Assembly: GCA_031280565.1 (NCBI GenBank)
Contig: JAITGN010000104.1
Coordinates: 1 to 43,691 of the forward strand
Direction of reading: 5' to 3'
DNA: 43,691 nt
From: Accumulibacter sp.
GTDB taxonomy: Bacteria; Pseudomonadota; Gammaproteobacteria; Burkholderiales; Rhodocyclaceae
Made by a program: the position numbers and the translations under genes. Below are positions 27,851 to 37,163 of this stretch, piece by piece; position 1 is the stretch's first letter, and each line of letters starts with the position of its first letter. The notes beneath the pieces were generated by a model. That model was not told where the DNA came from, ran no database searches, and saw nothing but the letters and a program-made list of their open reading frames with translations.

Positions 27851-28315
27851 TTAAACTCCGCCATCGAATTCTCTCTGCCGCCATGCCTCGAAGACAGCGA
27901 CAGCGACGGCGTTCGAAAGATTCAGACTGCGCTGTCCGGGCCGCATCGGCAGGCGAAGCCGGCGGTTTTCCGGAAATTCCCCCAGAATTTCTTCCGGCAG
28001 GCCGCGCGTCTCTCTCCCAAAAACAAGGACGTCATCCGGCTGAAAAACCGCCGTGTCGAAACGACGGCCGCCGCGCGTCGTCAGCGCGAAAAAACGGCGG
28101 CCGTCCAGAACCGCTTTGCAATCCGGCCAGCCGGGATGACGCGAAACACGCGCGAATTCGTGATAATCCAGCCCCGCGCGTTTGAGCGAGCGGTCCTCCC
28201 AGCGAAAACCGAGCGGTTCGACAAGATGCAATTCGGCGCCAGTATTCGCGCACAGGCGGATCACATTACCGGTGTTGGGGGGAATTTCGGGCTGAAATAG
28301 AACGACGGCGATCAC
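27851..28315 (-). CDS. trmL: tRNA (cytidine(34)-2'-O)-methyltransferase TrmL
   Basis: 154-aa SPOUT-class methyltransferase modifying the wobble 2'-OH in tRNA-Leu isoacceptors. The knot motifs are visible: QPEIPPNTGNVIRLCANTG at the N-terminus, VFGRETRGLPEE near residue 100, and RSLNLSNAVAVAVFEAWRQ at the C-terminus. I chose the GTG at 28315 because the protein then starts as MIAVVLFQPEIPPNTG and has the family length. The open frame extends to 28468 but the extra part is unlike TrmL. No obvious ribosome site. Confidence 0.93.
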   Translation of the reverse strand: MIAVVLFQPEIPPNTGNVIRLCANTGAELHLVEPLGFRWEDRSLKRAGLDYHEFARVSRHPGWPDCKAVLDGRRFFALTTRGGRRFDTAVFQPDDVLVFGRETRGLPEEILGEFPENRRLRLPMRPGQRSLNLSNAVAVAVFEAWRQREFDGGV

Positions 28316-28433
28316 GGCGAAAAGTCCGGGCACGCAAGAAACTCGCGCGTTGAAAACAGGCGATGGGCAATCCAGCGCATTTGCGCGGATTTTATTCCAT
28401 TCCCGGACGTTCGGCCAAGGCGCCGCGCAAGGC

Positions 28434-29111
28434 TCATGGCGGCAGGGTTCGCGCCAGAACAAGCACATCGACCCTTGCCGCGCCGCGCCGCTTGATCGCG
28501 CGGGCGCATTCGCTCAGAGAAGCGCCCGTCGTCATGACATCGTCGATCAGGATGAAATGCTTTCCTTCGCAATTTTCCGCATACCGGAAGGCATTCCGTA
28601 TGTTGCCGGCGCGGTCTTTCCACGGTAATCCGGCCTGCGCGGGCGTATTCCGGATTCGCTCGCACTTTTCGCCATCAACGGGAATCTTCCAGATTTTCGC
28701 GATGGTTTTTGCGAGTTCGAGCGACTGATTGAAGCCCCTTTCGCGCAAGCGATCCGGATGCAAAGGCAGCGGAACGATAGAGTCAGCTATCTCGGGCCGG
28801 GGCAGCGTTGCCATTTTTTTGCCAAAATACGCGCCAAGCGCTAGCCGGTGCGCGTATTTGAAAGAGTGCATGAGCTTATCCACAGGAAAGTCATAGCGAA
28901 AAACGGCCCGCGCGCTATCGAAATGCGGCGGTTTGCTCAAACAGTGTCCGCACAGGCATCCTCCGGCGGCGGGCAATGCGCATTGCGGGCATTGTCCGCC
29001 TTCCAGCCGCGGCAGGTCGGCCTCACACGCTTCGCACACGATTTCGCCTCCCGAAGGCGAAGCGCAAAGCAGACAATCCTGTTCGAACCATGTGTCAAGA
29101 AGACGCTTCAA
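28434..29111 (-). CDS. comF: ComF-family amidophosphoribosyltransferase-like protein
   Basis: 225-aa protein with an N-terminal zinc-ribbon-like set of cysteines (CLLC, CEAC, CPQC, CLCGHC, residues 14-58) and a C-terminal phosphoribosyltransferase fold whose PRPP-binding loop is [12 protein letters not shown] near residue 188. [18 protein letters not shown] is typical of ComF/GntX. In naturally competent bacteria ComF is needed for DNA uptake or processing. It is divergent from bioB. Confidence 0.93.
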   Translation of the reverse strand: MKRLLDTWFEQDCLLCASPSGGEIVCEACEADLPRLEGGQCPQCALPAAGGCLCGHCLSKPPHFDSARAVFRYDFPVDKLMHSFKYAHRLALGAYFGKKMATLPRPEIADSIVPLPLHPDRLRERGFNQSLELAKTIAKIWKIPVDGEKCERIRNTPAQAGLPWKDRAGNIRNAFRYAENCEGKHFILIDDVMTTGASLSECARAIKRRGAARVDVLVLARTLPP

Positions 29112-29192
29112 GAGAGTATCAAACCTTTTGTTCCGGTCGTTTGGAGTAAAATATAGCGCTATTTTCGTCCCGGCGTTGTCGCCGGTTCTATT

Positions 29193-29233
29193 TTTCAGGT
29201 GTTTTTATCAAACTTTCAGGTGTTTTTATCAAA
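29193..29233 (+). repeat. 21-bp tandem duplication at the bioB start
   Basis: The unit TTTCAGGTGTTTTTATCAAA occurs twice with a period of 21 bases (29193-29213 and 29214-29233); the second copy ends on the A of the bioB ATG. Each copy contains AGGTG, the only ribosome-site-like sequence here, placed about 11 bases before the ATG in the second copy. Confidence 0.9.
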
Positions 29234-30222
29234 TGACGACAGCCGCTCTCGCTCTGAAATCCGCTGAATCCGCGAATTCCGCGCCCGTATCCGCCAAATG
29301 GTCTGTTTCCCGGATCATGGAACTGTTTCAGCTGCCCTTGATGGATTTGCTCTATCGCGCGCATCAGGTACACCGGGAAAATTTCAATCCGAACGAAATT
29401 CAGCGTTCGGCGCTGATTTCGATCAAGACAGGAGGCTGTTCGGAAGATTGCAGCTACTGTTCGCAATCGGCGCGTTATCGCACGGCAACCGAACGCGAAG
29501 CGCTCATGCAGGTCGAGGATGTCGTCAATGCCGCGAAAGAAGCGAAAGCCAACGGTGCGACCCGTTTCTGCATGGGCGCCGCCTGGCGCGGCCCCAAGGA
29601 AAAACAAATGGAAATGGTGACCCAGATGATCCGCGAAGTAAAAGCGTTGGGTCTCGAAACCTGCGTGACACTGGGGATGCTTAATGAAGGCCAGGCTGAA
29701 CAGTTGAAAGAAGCGGGACTCGACTACTACAACCACAATCTCGATACCGATTCCGCATTTTATGATAATGTAATTACAACGCACTCGCACGCCGATCGTC
29801 TTGATACGATTGGACTTGTGCGCCGCGCGGGCATCAAGGTCTGTTCCGGCGGCATTCTCGGCATGGGCGAGTCGCGCCGCAACCGCGCCGCCCTGGTCGC
29901 TCAACTTGCCAATCTGAATCCGCCGCCGGACTCCGTGCCGATCAACAATCTTATCCCGATTCCCGGAACGCCGCTGGCCGAAACGGAAAAACTCGACAAT
30001 TTCGAGTTTCTGCGCGTAATCGCCGCGTCGCGGATTGCCATGCCGAAAAGCTATGTTCGCCTTTCCGCGGGCCGCGAATCGATGTCGGAAGAATTCCAGG
30101 CGCTTTGTTTCTTCGCGGGCGCCAATTCGATTTTCTACTGCGACAAGCTGTTGACCACCATGAATACGGGGGCCAACCGCGATGTCGCCATGTTCAGTAA
30201 ATTCGGCCTGACCGCCGTTTGA
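29233..30222 (+). CDS. bioB: Biotin synthase
   Basis: 329-aa radical-SAM enzyme inserting sulfur into dethiobiotin, the last step of biotin synthesis. The radical-SAM cluster is CSEDCSYC near residue 65. Other family motifs are [21 protein letters not shown] near residue 165, [23 protein letters not shown] and RLSAGRESM. The open frame extends upstream through the tandem repeat, but the ATG at 29233 gives the usual length. bioC follows after 16 bases. No clear BirA operator was found upstream. Confidence 0.97.
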   Translation: MTTAALALKSAESANSAPVSAKWSVSRIMELFQLPLMDLLYRAHQVHRENFNPNEIQRSALISIKTGGCSEDCSYCSQSARYRTATEREALMQVEDVVNAAKEAKANGATRFCMGAAWRGPKEKQMEMVTQMIREVKALGLETCVTLGMLNEGQAEQLKEAGLDYYNHNLDTDSAFYDNVITTHSHADRLDTIGLVRRAGIKVCSGGILGMGESRRNRAALVAQLANLNPPPDSVPINNLIPIPGTPLAETEKLDNFEFLRVIAASRIAMPKSYVRLSAGRESMSEEFQALCFFAGANSIFYCDKLLTTMNTGANRDVAMFSKFGLTAV

Positions 30223-30238
30223 CCGCCGCGTTCCCCGC

Positions 30239-31114
30239 ATGAACGCGCCGCTGGCCGACGCGCGTCAGGCGTGGCGCAGCTTTCAGCGTGCCGCGCCAGA
30301 TTATGACGCGGTGTCTTTTCTCCAGCGTGAAATCGGCCGCCGCATGCTGGAACGCCTGGATTGCGTGAAGCTCGATCCTGGCAGTGTGCTCGATCTCGGT
30401 TGCGGAACCGGAGCGAGCCTGCATGCCCTGCGGGAGCGTTACCGGGATGCCGTTCTCGTCGGTGCGGACTTCAGTGAAAATATGCTGCGCGCCGGATATT
30501 CGCAAAACCCGGCGCAGCGCTGGCTTTTTCCACAGCTTCTGCGCAAGCGTGTTCCGCGGGTTGCTGCTGATGCCGTGGCTTTGCCTTTCGCAAACGCCTC
30601 GATGGGGCTGATCTGGTCGAACATGATGTTCCACTGGCTGGGCGATCCCCTCAGCGTCTTGCGTGAAATTTACCGGATACTGGAAACCGGCGGCTTGTTG
30701 ATGTTCTCGACGCTTGGCCCGGACACGCTGAAGGAATTGCGGGCGTGCTTTACCGATGGGTATGCGCATACCCAGCATTTCATCGATATGCACGATTACG
30801 GCGATATGCTGGTTGAGCTTGGATATCGTGACCCGGTCATGGACGTCGAAACGCTGACGTTGACTTACCCTTCTCCGGACGATCTTTTCAGGGAGCTTCG
30901 TCTGAACGGCGCGGCATGCGCGGCGACAAACCGCCGCCGCGGGCTGACGGGACGCGCCGCCTGGCGCGCGGTTGAAGAGCGTTACCTGGAACAGACTGTT
31001 GAAGGACGGCTGTGCGCGACCTTCGAAATCGTCTATGGCCACGCGTGGAAGATGCCTCCCACAAATGATGCTTCCGGGAACGCGATTCTGCGTTTCATGA
31101 GATCCCCCGCCTGA
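30239..31114 (+). CDS. bioC: Malonyl-[ACP] O-methyltransferase BioC
   Basis: 291-aa AdoMet-dependent methyltransferase that masks malonyl-ACP as a methyl ester so fatty-acid enzymes can build pimeloyl-ACP for biotin. Motif I VLDLGCGTGASLHAL is near residue 49; NMMFHWLGDPLSVLREIYRILETGGLLMFSTLGPDTLKEL near residue 130 is characteristic of BioC rather than generic methyltransferases. Next to bioB in the same direction. bioH, bioF, bioA and bioD are not in the window. Confidence 0.94.
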   Translation: MNAPLADARQAWRSFQRAAPDYDAVSFLQREIGRRMLERLDCVKLDPGSVLDLGCGTGASLHALRERYRDAVLVGADFSENMLRAGYSQNPAQRWLFPQLLRKRVPRVAADAVALPFANASMGLIWSNMMFHWLGDPLSVLREIYRILETGGLLMFSTLGPDTLKELRACFTDGYAHTQHFIDMHDYGDMLVELGYRDPVMDVETLTLTYPSPDDLFRELRLNGAACAATNRRRGLTGRAAWRAVEERYLEQTVEGRLCATFEIVYGHAWKMPPTNDASGNAILRFMRSPA

Positions 31115-31874
31115 GAACAGGCGCGCGCCAGGAAAGGGCGGAAAGAGAGGAAACGCGAGCTTCCGCGGCAGACATTCGCCGCTGCATCTGGCCACCCGTC
31201 CGCGATTTAAAATCCGGCGTTTTTCCGCTAAATATCCAGGCTTTTCAACGTATTCCATACCTACGGTTTTTAGAGCATTTTCGATTCAAGCGGTGAGAAG
31301 ATGTGGCTGTCTCATCTTTTCCCCCAATTCCTCTCTCACACATGGAGAGGGAAAAAGAGTCCCTTTTCCGCAAGCTGGAAAGAAGAGAGGCGCTTGTGGT
31401 TTTTTCCCCATCTCCCGCTCGCGGAAGATGGAGTACCCCATGCCTTTCCAATTCGCACGCCCAGCCTGTTTTGGACAGGCCGAAGGGTACGGATTGGAAA
31501 ACTATTTGAAGGGCGCGAATCGGAAAAATGGAGCGTCCGTTCATGTTTCGACAAGCTCGGCCCGGACGGCGGGGAGATAGAGCAGCAGCACGACTTCATC
31601 GCGTGCGGGATTTTGCATCCATTTTGGACGAAAAACGCGCCAGGTTGAGACGAAGTACGAGAAGCAGATCCGCGCGATGCCGTGAGGGCGAAACGGCCGG
31701 GACGAGGCCCGTAAGCCGCGGAATCTCCGGGATTTTTTGTTTTCTTCTCTGGCGCGCGTTTCGATCAGAACGCACCGGTTCCAAAAAGGCCTTAAATAAT
31801 AATGCGCCGCGACGTTTGAACCCGTATAATTCCCCGTCCTCAAACCACTTGCCGTCACGTCCCGACTGATTGCC
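31115..31874. other. Intergenic region with degraded repeats
   Basis: 760 bases without a convincing gene. Around 31430-31580 are decayed relatives of the TTCGACAAGCTCAGG module (for example TTCGACAAGCTCGGCCCGGACGG near 31547 and GGATTGGAAAA near 31491). An inverted weak relative of the AT-rich repeat is near 31264-31290. The promoter for the SSS symporter gene should lie near 31780-31860 but is not clear. Confidence 0.5.
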
Positions 31875-33320
31875 ATGCTCATCTGGTTTGTCGTTATTTA
31901 CCTTTTGATTTCCGCCAGCGTCGGGCTGTATGTCGCGACACGCGTCCATAACACCAAGGATTTCGCGGTTGCCGGGCGTTCGTTGCCTTTCCCTGTCGTC
32001 ACCGCAACGGTATTCGCTACCTGGTTCGGCGCGGAAGCGGTTTTCGGCGTTTCAGCCACTTTCGTCAAGGACGGACTGCGCGGCGTCGTCGCCGATCCGT
32101 TCGGCGCGAGCCTCTGCCTCATTATCGCCGGCCTGTTTTATGGAACGAAGCTATATAAGCTGAATATCCTGACGCTGGGCGATTTTTTCCGTCTCCGTTA
32201 TAACCGCGGCATTGAAGTGTTGACGACGCTTTGCATCATTTTTTCTTACATCGGCTGGGTTTCCGCGCAGGTCAAGGCGCTCGGCCTCGTTCTCAGTGTC
32301 ATCACGCATGGCGTCATTTCGCCGTCTGCCGGTACGGTGATCGGCGCGGCGGTTGTGTTGACCTATACTACTTTCGGCGGCATGCTCTCGGCCGCCATAC
32401 TCGATTTTTTACAGATGGGCGCCATTATCGGCGGTTTGCTTTTCATCGCCTGGATCGTTTCCGGAATGAACGGCGGCGCGGCCGCCGTCGTCGCGCATGC
32501 CGCCGAAGCGGGGAAACTGGATTTTTTTCCCAAAGGCGGTCTTTCGCAATGGTTTTCCTTCATTGGCGCGTGGATTACCATGATGCTCGGATCAATTCCC
32601 CAGCAGGATGTTTTTCAGCGCGTCACATCAGCAAAAAGCGCAAAAACGGCCGTTTATGGTTCGTTGATGGGCGGCTCGGTCTATTTTCTTTTCACCTTCG
32701 TTCCGATGTTCATCGCTTACGCGGCGACGCTGGTCGATCCCGTGGTTTTCAATGATCTGATACAACACGATTCGCAGCTCGTTTTGCCTATGCTGGTTTT
32801 GCATCACATGCCTATTTCCGCACAGGCGATCTTTTTTGGCGCGATCCTTTCCGCCATCATGAGCACTTCAGCGGCCACGCTGCTCGCGCCATCCGTCGCC
32901 TTTTCGGAAAACATTGTTCGCGGATTCGTTCCGGATGTCTCCGATCAAGCGTTTTTGCGCATGATGCGTTTAACAACCGTCGGTTTTGCCTGTGTTGTTC
33001 TCACTTTCGCACTCCGCTCCAACGCGCCGATTTTCAAAATGGTTGAGAATGCTTACAAAATCACGCTGGTCGGCGCTTTTACCCCGCTTTTTTTTGGCGC
33101 TTACTGGAAAAAATCGACAACGCAAGGGGCTTTCGTTTCAATCGTTTCCGGCGTTTTTTCATGGCTTCTGATCGAAATCCTTGTTGGAGAAGACGCTCCA
33201 TTGCCTCCGCAGTTGATCGGATTCGGTTTCAGTCTGCTCGGCATGATCGCCGGTTCGCTGTTGCCCCAAAAGATAGCGCCAACACATCGAAAGGAATGCA
33301 GTACGTCCCCGGCGGACTGA
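31875..33320 (+). CDS. Sodium:solute symporter (SSS family)
   Basis: 481-aa inner-membrane transporter with about 13 hydrophobic helices. SSS features are VATRVHNTKDFAVAGRSLPFPVVTATVFATWFGAEAVFG at residues 20-58, GLFYGTKLYKLNILTLGDFFRLRYN, GSIPQQDVFQRVTSAKSAKTA near residue 238, and ILSAIMSTSAATLLAPS near residue 315 (Na+ site region). The substrate cannot be named. The VanZ-like gene starts 6 bases later. Confidence 0.93.
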   Translation: MLIWFVVIYLLISASVGLYVATRVHNTKDFAVAGRSLPFPVVTATVFATWFGAEAVFGVSATFVKDGLRGVVADPFGASLCLIIAGLFYGTKLYKLNILTLGDFFRLRYNRGIEVLTTLCIIFSYIGWVSAQVKALGLVLSVITHGVISPSAGTVIGAAVVLTYTTFGGMLSAAILDFLQMGAIIGGLLFIAWIVSGMNGGAAAVVAHAAEAGKLDFFPKGGLSQWFSFIGAWITMMLGSIPQQDVFQRVTSAKSAKTAVYGSLMGGSVYFLFTFVPMFIAYAATLVDPVVFNDLIQHDSQLVLPMLVLHHMPISAQAIFFGAILSAIMSTSAATLLAPSVAFSENIVRGFVPDVSDQAFLRMMRLTTVGFACVVLTFALRSNAPIFKMVENAYKITLVGAFTPLFFGAYWKKSTTQGAFVSIVSGVFSWLLIEILVGEDAPLPPQLIGFGFSLLGMIAGSLLPQKIAPTHRKECSTSPAD

Positions 33321-33326
33321 CCCGGT

Positions 33327-34412
33327 ATGGCTTCTACCGCCGACTCTCGCACTCCTTCCGGGAAAGTTCCGGAGAGTCGGCTTTTCCGCTGTCTTGCGCC
33401 GGTGTATGCTGTTCTTATCGTTTATGCCAGTCTTCATCCTTGTTCAGGATGGAAATTTTCGAAGACCCCCTCGCCGTTTCTTTTTCTCAACACGCGCTGG
33501 CCTGAGTACTGGACGGCGTTTGACATTGTTTTCAATATTGTGGCCTATCTGCCGTTTGGCTTCCTGTTCGCGGCGTTTTTCCGGGAATGGGCCGGCCGCC
33601 GGAACGCTTTCTTTCTTTCATGCCTTTCCGGAGCCGCTCTGGGCCTCTGCCTTGAAGCGTTACAGACCTATCTGCCTTCGCGCGTTCCTTCCAATATTGA
33701 TTTCGTCTGTAATGCCTTGGGCGCGGCTTTGGGCGCTTTTCTGGCGGTCTGGCCCGGCGGCGGCCTCATCGAAGGCATCGTGGCGGCGCGGACGAAGTTC
33801 TTTGCCCCGCATTTCCGGACAGAACCCGGGCTTGCGTTGCTCGTCCTTTGGTTCTTGACACAGTTTTCTCCCGATCCGCTCCTGTTCGGCCTCGGGAATC
33901 TGCGGCATTTTTCCGGCGTCGCGGCCAGCGCTTCTTTCGCCGAGCCTGTGCCGCTCGCGCTTGAAGCCGGGATCGTCGCGTGCCATACCCTTGCCATCGG
34001 GCTGTTTGTTTCCAGCCTGCTGTCTGTCCGGGAGCGTTCTTTCTTTTTTCCGCTCGCCGTCTTTTTTTGCGCCGCGCTTCTCCTTCATCTGCTGGTCAGC
34101 ATGATTCTGCCTGGCCCGGCCAGGGCGTTTTTCTGGGTGACGTCTGGCGCGCTGGCCGGTCTCGCGGCCGGATTTGCCTTGCTTGCCCTGATTCTGCGCG
34201 GGCCGTCCGCTTCACGCGCTGTTTTTACGGGACTGGCGCTGATCGTGGGAACGGCGCTTGTCAACATCGCGCCGCTCAGCCCCTATTCCACCGCTATGGG
34301 CGGCTGGAACCAGGGGCATTTTCTGAATTTCAACGGCCTGACGCGGTTGACCTCCAGTTTCTGGCCGTTTCTCGCGCTTTTCTATCTGGCCGCGCACGGC
34401 AGGCAAGCCTGA
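33327..34412 (+). CDS. VanZ-family membrane protein
   Basis: 361-aa polytopic protein. The first half carries a VanZ-like domain: YASLHPCSGW near residue 34, FDIVFNIVAYLPFGFLFAAFF near 65, and EALQTYLPSRVPSNIDFVCNALGAALGA near 108. The second half has five or six more helices of unknown function. VanZ proteins are linked to teicoplanin resistance in Gram-positives, but in Gram-negatives the role is unknown. It is 6 bases after the SSS symporter stop. Confidence 0.88.
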   Translation: MASTADSRTPSGKVPESRLFRCLAPVYAVLIVYASLHPCSGWKFSKTPSPFLFLNTRWPEYWTAFDIVFNIVAYLPFGFLFAAFFREWAGRRNAFFLSCLSGAALGLCLEALQTYLPSRVPSNIDFVCNALGAALGAFLAVWPGGGLIEGIVAARTKFFAPHFRTEPGLALLVLWFLTQFSPDPLLFGLGNLRHFSGVAASASFAEPVPLALEAGIVACHTLAIGLFVSSLLSVRERSFFFPLAVFFCAALLLHLLVSMILPGPARAFFWVTSGALAGLAAGFALLALILRGPSASRAVFTGLALIVGTALVNIAPLSPYSTAMGGWNQGHFLNFNGLTRLTSSFWPFLALFYLAAHGRQA

Positions 34413-34575
34413 TACAAAACCGCGCTGGAAACGCGCCGCCGAAGCTCCTACAATGTTTCATCGCCTCACGGGATTTCCCCTGTCCGGAATCCATGCGCGG
34501 GGCGCGCAAGAAAAGACATTCCTTTCGCTTGCGGGTTCATCCCGGAAGGATGATTTCCAGACAGAATCAGTTTAG

Positions 34576-35214
34576 ATGAAACCGGATACGGAAATCTGTT
34601 ATATCGGCGGAGCGGTGGGCCGCATCGAAACATTCGTTGAAAATCCAGGCGAGCCGGGAGGCATCGCGCTGGTCTGTCACCCTCATCCGCTCTTTGGCGG
34701 AGAAAACACAAATAAAGTCACCCAGACGCTGGCGCGAGTTTTCGCGCAAATGGGCTATGTGACGTTCCGCCCCAATTTTCGCGGTGCGGGAAAAAGCGAG
34801 GGCGCACACGACAACGGAATCGGCGAAACGTCGGACATGCTCATGCTCATTGCCGAAGCGCGGCGCCAGTATGGCGAACTCCCCGTCGCGCTGGCGGGGT
34901 ATTCGTTCGGTGCTTACGTGCAAACACGCGTCGCGCGCGCGCTTTCTGAAGCGGGAACCCCCGCGCAGGGCATGGTTCTGGTCGGAACAGCCGCCGGATA
35001 TGTCGAAGGACTGCGCCAATACGCCGTGGAAGCCGTTGAGAAAGATACGCTGGTCATTCACGGCGCGCGCGACGAAACGGTTCCGCTCGCCAATGTTCTT
35101 GCCTGGGCCGAACCGCTTGATCTGCCCGTCGTCATCCTTCCCGGCGCGGATCATTTTTTTCATCGCCACCTGCATCTCATCCGCGACATTGTTCTACGCG
35201 CATGGCCACATTGA
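34576..35214 (+). CDS. Small alpha/beta-hydrolase (dienelactone-hydrolase-like)
   Basis: 212-aa cytoplasmic hydrolase. It has CHPHPLFGGENTNKV near residue 33, RPNFRGAGKSEG near residue 65, the nucleophile elbow GYSFGAY near residue 112, the acid in HGARDETVP near residue 160 and the base in GADHFFHRHLHL. All catalytic triad positions are present. The substrate is unknown. The gene overlaps the start of the ABC ATPase gene by 13 bases, so translation is coupled with the NodIJ-type exporter. Confidence 0.92.
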   Translation: MKPDTEICYIGGAVGRIETFVENPGEPGGIALVCHPHPLFGGENTNKVTQTLARVFAQMGYVTFRPNFRGAGKSEGAHDNGIGETSDMLMLIAEARRQYGELPVALAGYSFGAYVQTRVARALSEAGTPAQGMVLVGTAAGYVEGLRQYAVEAVEKDTLVIHGARDETVPLANVLAWAEPLDLPVVILPGADHFFHRHLHLIRDIVLRAWPH

Positions 35215-36122
35215 CTCCCGTCCTCGACATCGCTGGCCTGCGTAAAAGCTACGGGGGAAGAAGCGTCGTTTCCGGCGTCGGTTTTTCGGTTCCCGCAGGC
35301 GTTTGCTTCGGGATTCTCGGGCCGAACGGCGCGGGGAAAACCACGATCCTGCGTTGCTGCCTTGGGCTTGCGTCGCCGGATGAAGGAAAAATCCTGCTGG
35401 GCGGTCATCCGGTGCCGGAAAGCGCCTGCGCTGCAAGGCGGCGCGTCGGCGTCGTTCCGCAATTCGACAATCTTGATCCGGATTTCACGGCCGGAGAAAA
35501 CCTGCTGACCTATGGCCGTTATTTCGGACTGAAAAAGGCCGAAATACAACGGCGTATTCCGGAACTGCTCGATTTTGCCGGTTTGACTGACAAGGAAAAG
35601 GCGCGTGTACAGACGCTTTCAGGCGGAATGAAACGGCGGTTGACGCTCGCCCGCGCGTTGATCAACGATCCGGACATCCTTTTCCTTGACGAGCCGACGA
35701 CCGGTCTCGACCCGCAGGCGCGCCATCTGATCTGGGATCGCCTGAAACAGCTTGTCGCCCATGGAAAAACCCTGATTCTGACGACGCATTTCATGGAAGA
35801 GGCCGAACGCCTGTGCGAGCGCCTCATCGTTCTCGATCATGGAAGCGTTGTCGCCGAAGGCAATCCGCGCGGCCTGATCGCATCGCATATCGAACCAGAC
35901 GTCATTGAAGTGTTCGGCGGCAACGCCGCGCGCTGGGCCGAAAACCATCGCGGCTTGTGCGACCGGCTTGAAATCTCCGGTGAAACCGTTTTTTTCTATT
36001 GCCGCGATACAGCGGCCCTTCGAAAAGCGCTCGACGGAGAAAATGGCCTGCATTTCCTGCGGCGCGCCGCGAACCTTGAAGATGTCTTCATCAAATTGAC
36101 CGGACGCGAACTGAGAGACTGA
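35202..36122 (+). CDS. ABC exporter ATPase (NodI-like)
   Basis: 306-aa ATPase of the DrrA/NodI group. Walker A GPNGAGKTT at residues 43-51, Q-loop VVPQFDNLD near 86, signature LSGGMKRR near 139, Walker B ILFLDEPTTGLDP near 158, and the switch histidine in LTTHFMEEAERL near 192. The C-terminal 80 residues form the usual extra domain of this group. It pairs with the permease 3 bases downstream. NodIJ exports lipochitin oligosaccharides in rhizobia, but related pairs are widespread in betaproteobacteria with unknown substrate. Confidence 0.94.
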   Translation: MATLTPVLDIAGLRKSYGGRSVVSGVGFSVPAGVCFGILGPNGAGKTTILRCCLGLASPDEGKILLGGHPVPESACAARRRVGVVPQFDNLDPDFTAGENLLTYGRYFGLKKAEIQRRIPELLDFAGLTDKEKARVQTLSGGMKRRLTLARALINDPDILFLDEPTTGLDPQARHLIWDRLKQLVAHGKTLILTTHFMEEAERLCERLIVLDHGSVVAEGNPRGLIASHIEPDVIEVFGGNAARWAENHRGLCDRLEISGETVFFYCRDTAALRKALDGENGLHFLRRAANLEDVFIKLTGRELRD

Positions 36123-36125
36123 TCC

Positions 36126-36929
36126 GTGCGTATACACCTCTTTTTCAGTTTTTTCTTGCCCATCCTGTGTTGGTTCTCGCCCGGATGGCTCCCCGTGTGG
36201 CAGCGCAATTTTCTCGTCTGGCGAAAACTGGCCCTCCCTTCACTGCTCGGCAATCTGGCCGATCCGCTGATTTATATGCTGGGATTGGGGTATGGCCTCG
36301 GCAGCCTGCTTCCCCAGGTCGCGGGTGTCAGCTACATGCACTACCTCGTCGCCGGAATGGCAGTTGCCAGCACGATGAACGCGGCGACTTTCGAGACGCT
36401 TTATTCGGCCTTTTCTCGAATGCATACGCAAAAAACCTGGGATGCGATTCTGGTCACGCCGCTTTCGCTCGATCACGTCCTGACCGGTGAACTTTTCTGG
36501 GCCGCGAGCAAGAGTTTCCTTTCCGGTTTCGCCATCCTGCTGGTCATCATGGCGCTTGGCCTGGCCGCGCCGCCGTTCGTTCTGTGGGTCATTCCCGTCA
36601 TCTTTCTTACGGGACTCGCCTTTTCCGCGCTCGGCCTGATCGTCTGCGCGCTTGCGCCATCCTACGATTTCTTTATGTATTACTTCACGCTGTTTATCAC
36701 GCCGATGCTGCTCATTTCGGGGGTTTTCTTTCCGGCCGAGCAGTTGCCGCGGGCCGTGTATTCCGTCGCTTCGTTCCTGCCGCTTTCGCATGCGATCCTG
36801 CTCGCGCGGCCGCTCCTGCTTGGCGAATATCCAAAGGATGCGGCGCTGCATGTCACGGCGCTGCTTGGCATCGCGTTCGTCGCTTTCAGTATCGCCGTTA
36901 CTCTGACGCGCCGCCGGCTGCTCAAATAG
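36126..36929 (+). CDS. ABC-2 type permease (NodJ-like)
   Basis: 267-aa membrane subunit with six hydrophobic helices. NodJ-type segments are NFLVWRKLALPSLLGNLADPLIYMLGLGYGLG near residue 28, FETLYSAFSRMHTQKTWDAILVTPLSLDHVLTGE near 88, and FFMYYFTLFITPMLLISGVFFPAEQLP near 178. The start is GTG at 36126, three bases after the ATPase stop. It forms the exporter with the NodI-like ATPase; the hydrolase upstream may act on the same compound. Confidence 0.92.
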   Translation: MRIHLFFSFFLPILCWFSPGWLPVWQRNFLVWRKLALPSLLGNLADPLIYMLGLGYGLGSLLPQVAGVSYMHYLVAGMAVASTMNAATFETLYSAFSRMHTQKTWDAILVTPLSLDHVLTGELFWAASKSFLSGFAILLVIMALGLAAPPFVLWVIPVIFLTGLAFSALGLIVCALAPSYDFFMYYFTLFITPMLLISGVFFPAEQLPRAVYSVASFLPLSHAILLARPLLLGEYPKDAALHVTALLGIAFVAFSIAVTLTRRRLLK

Positions 36930-37068
36930 CGTGTTTCCCGGAGGGTCTTTCCATGAAGCGCCCTTCGGCAAATTTTCCATAGTTCGTTTTTGACTCCGAT
37001 AGTGTCATCGAATTTCCCGTCACCATGCCGAAGTCATTCATGGATTGCGTGGTATCATGTTGTTCGTG

Positions 37069-37160
37069 GCCGTAATCTTGTTGCCGCCTTTGGCTTGACT
37101 AGTCCAGGAGCGACTGGTGCGCTGCGGTCAAGCGGCGATCCTTTCCCTTGAACGTTAGGC
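37069..37160 (+). other. Candidate attC-like recombination site upstream of the cassette ORF
   Basis: It ends in GTTAGGC (37154-37160), which fits the integron core GTTRRRY, only 3 bases before the ORF start. Going upstream, GCTTGAC (37093-37099) is mirrored by GTCAAGC (37127-37133), with GCCG/CGGC extending the stem. GCCGTAATC at 37069 is a poor match to the expected GCCTAAC partner box. The site is degenerate, so this is a candidate only. Confidence 0.4.
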
Positions 37161-37163
37161 AAC

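Noticed and set aside
29112..29190. BirA operator upstream of bioB
   Set aside because: An ATCAAACC/GGAGTAA pair was noticed but its arms do not match each other or the known BirA site well enough.
29188..31258. Long - strand open frames (350 and 354 codons)
   Set aside because: Opposite bioB and bioC, which are firmly identified.
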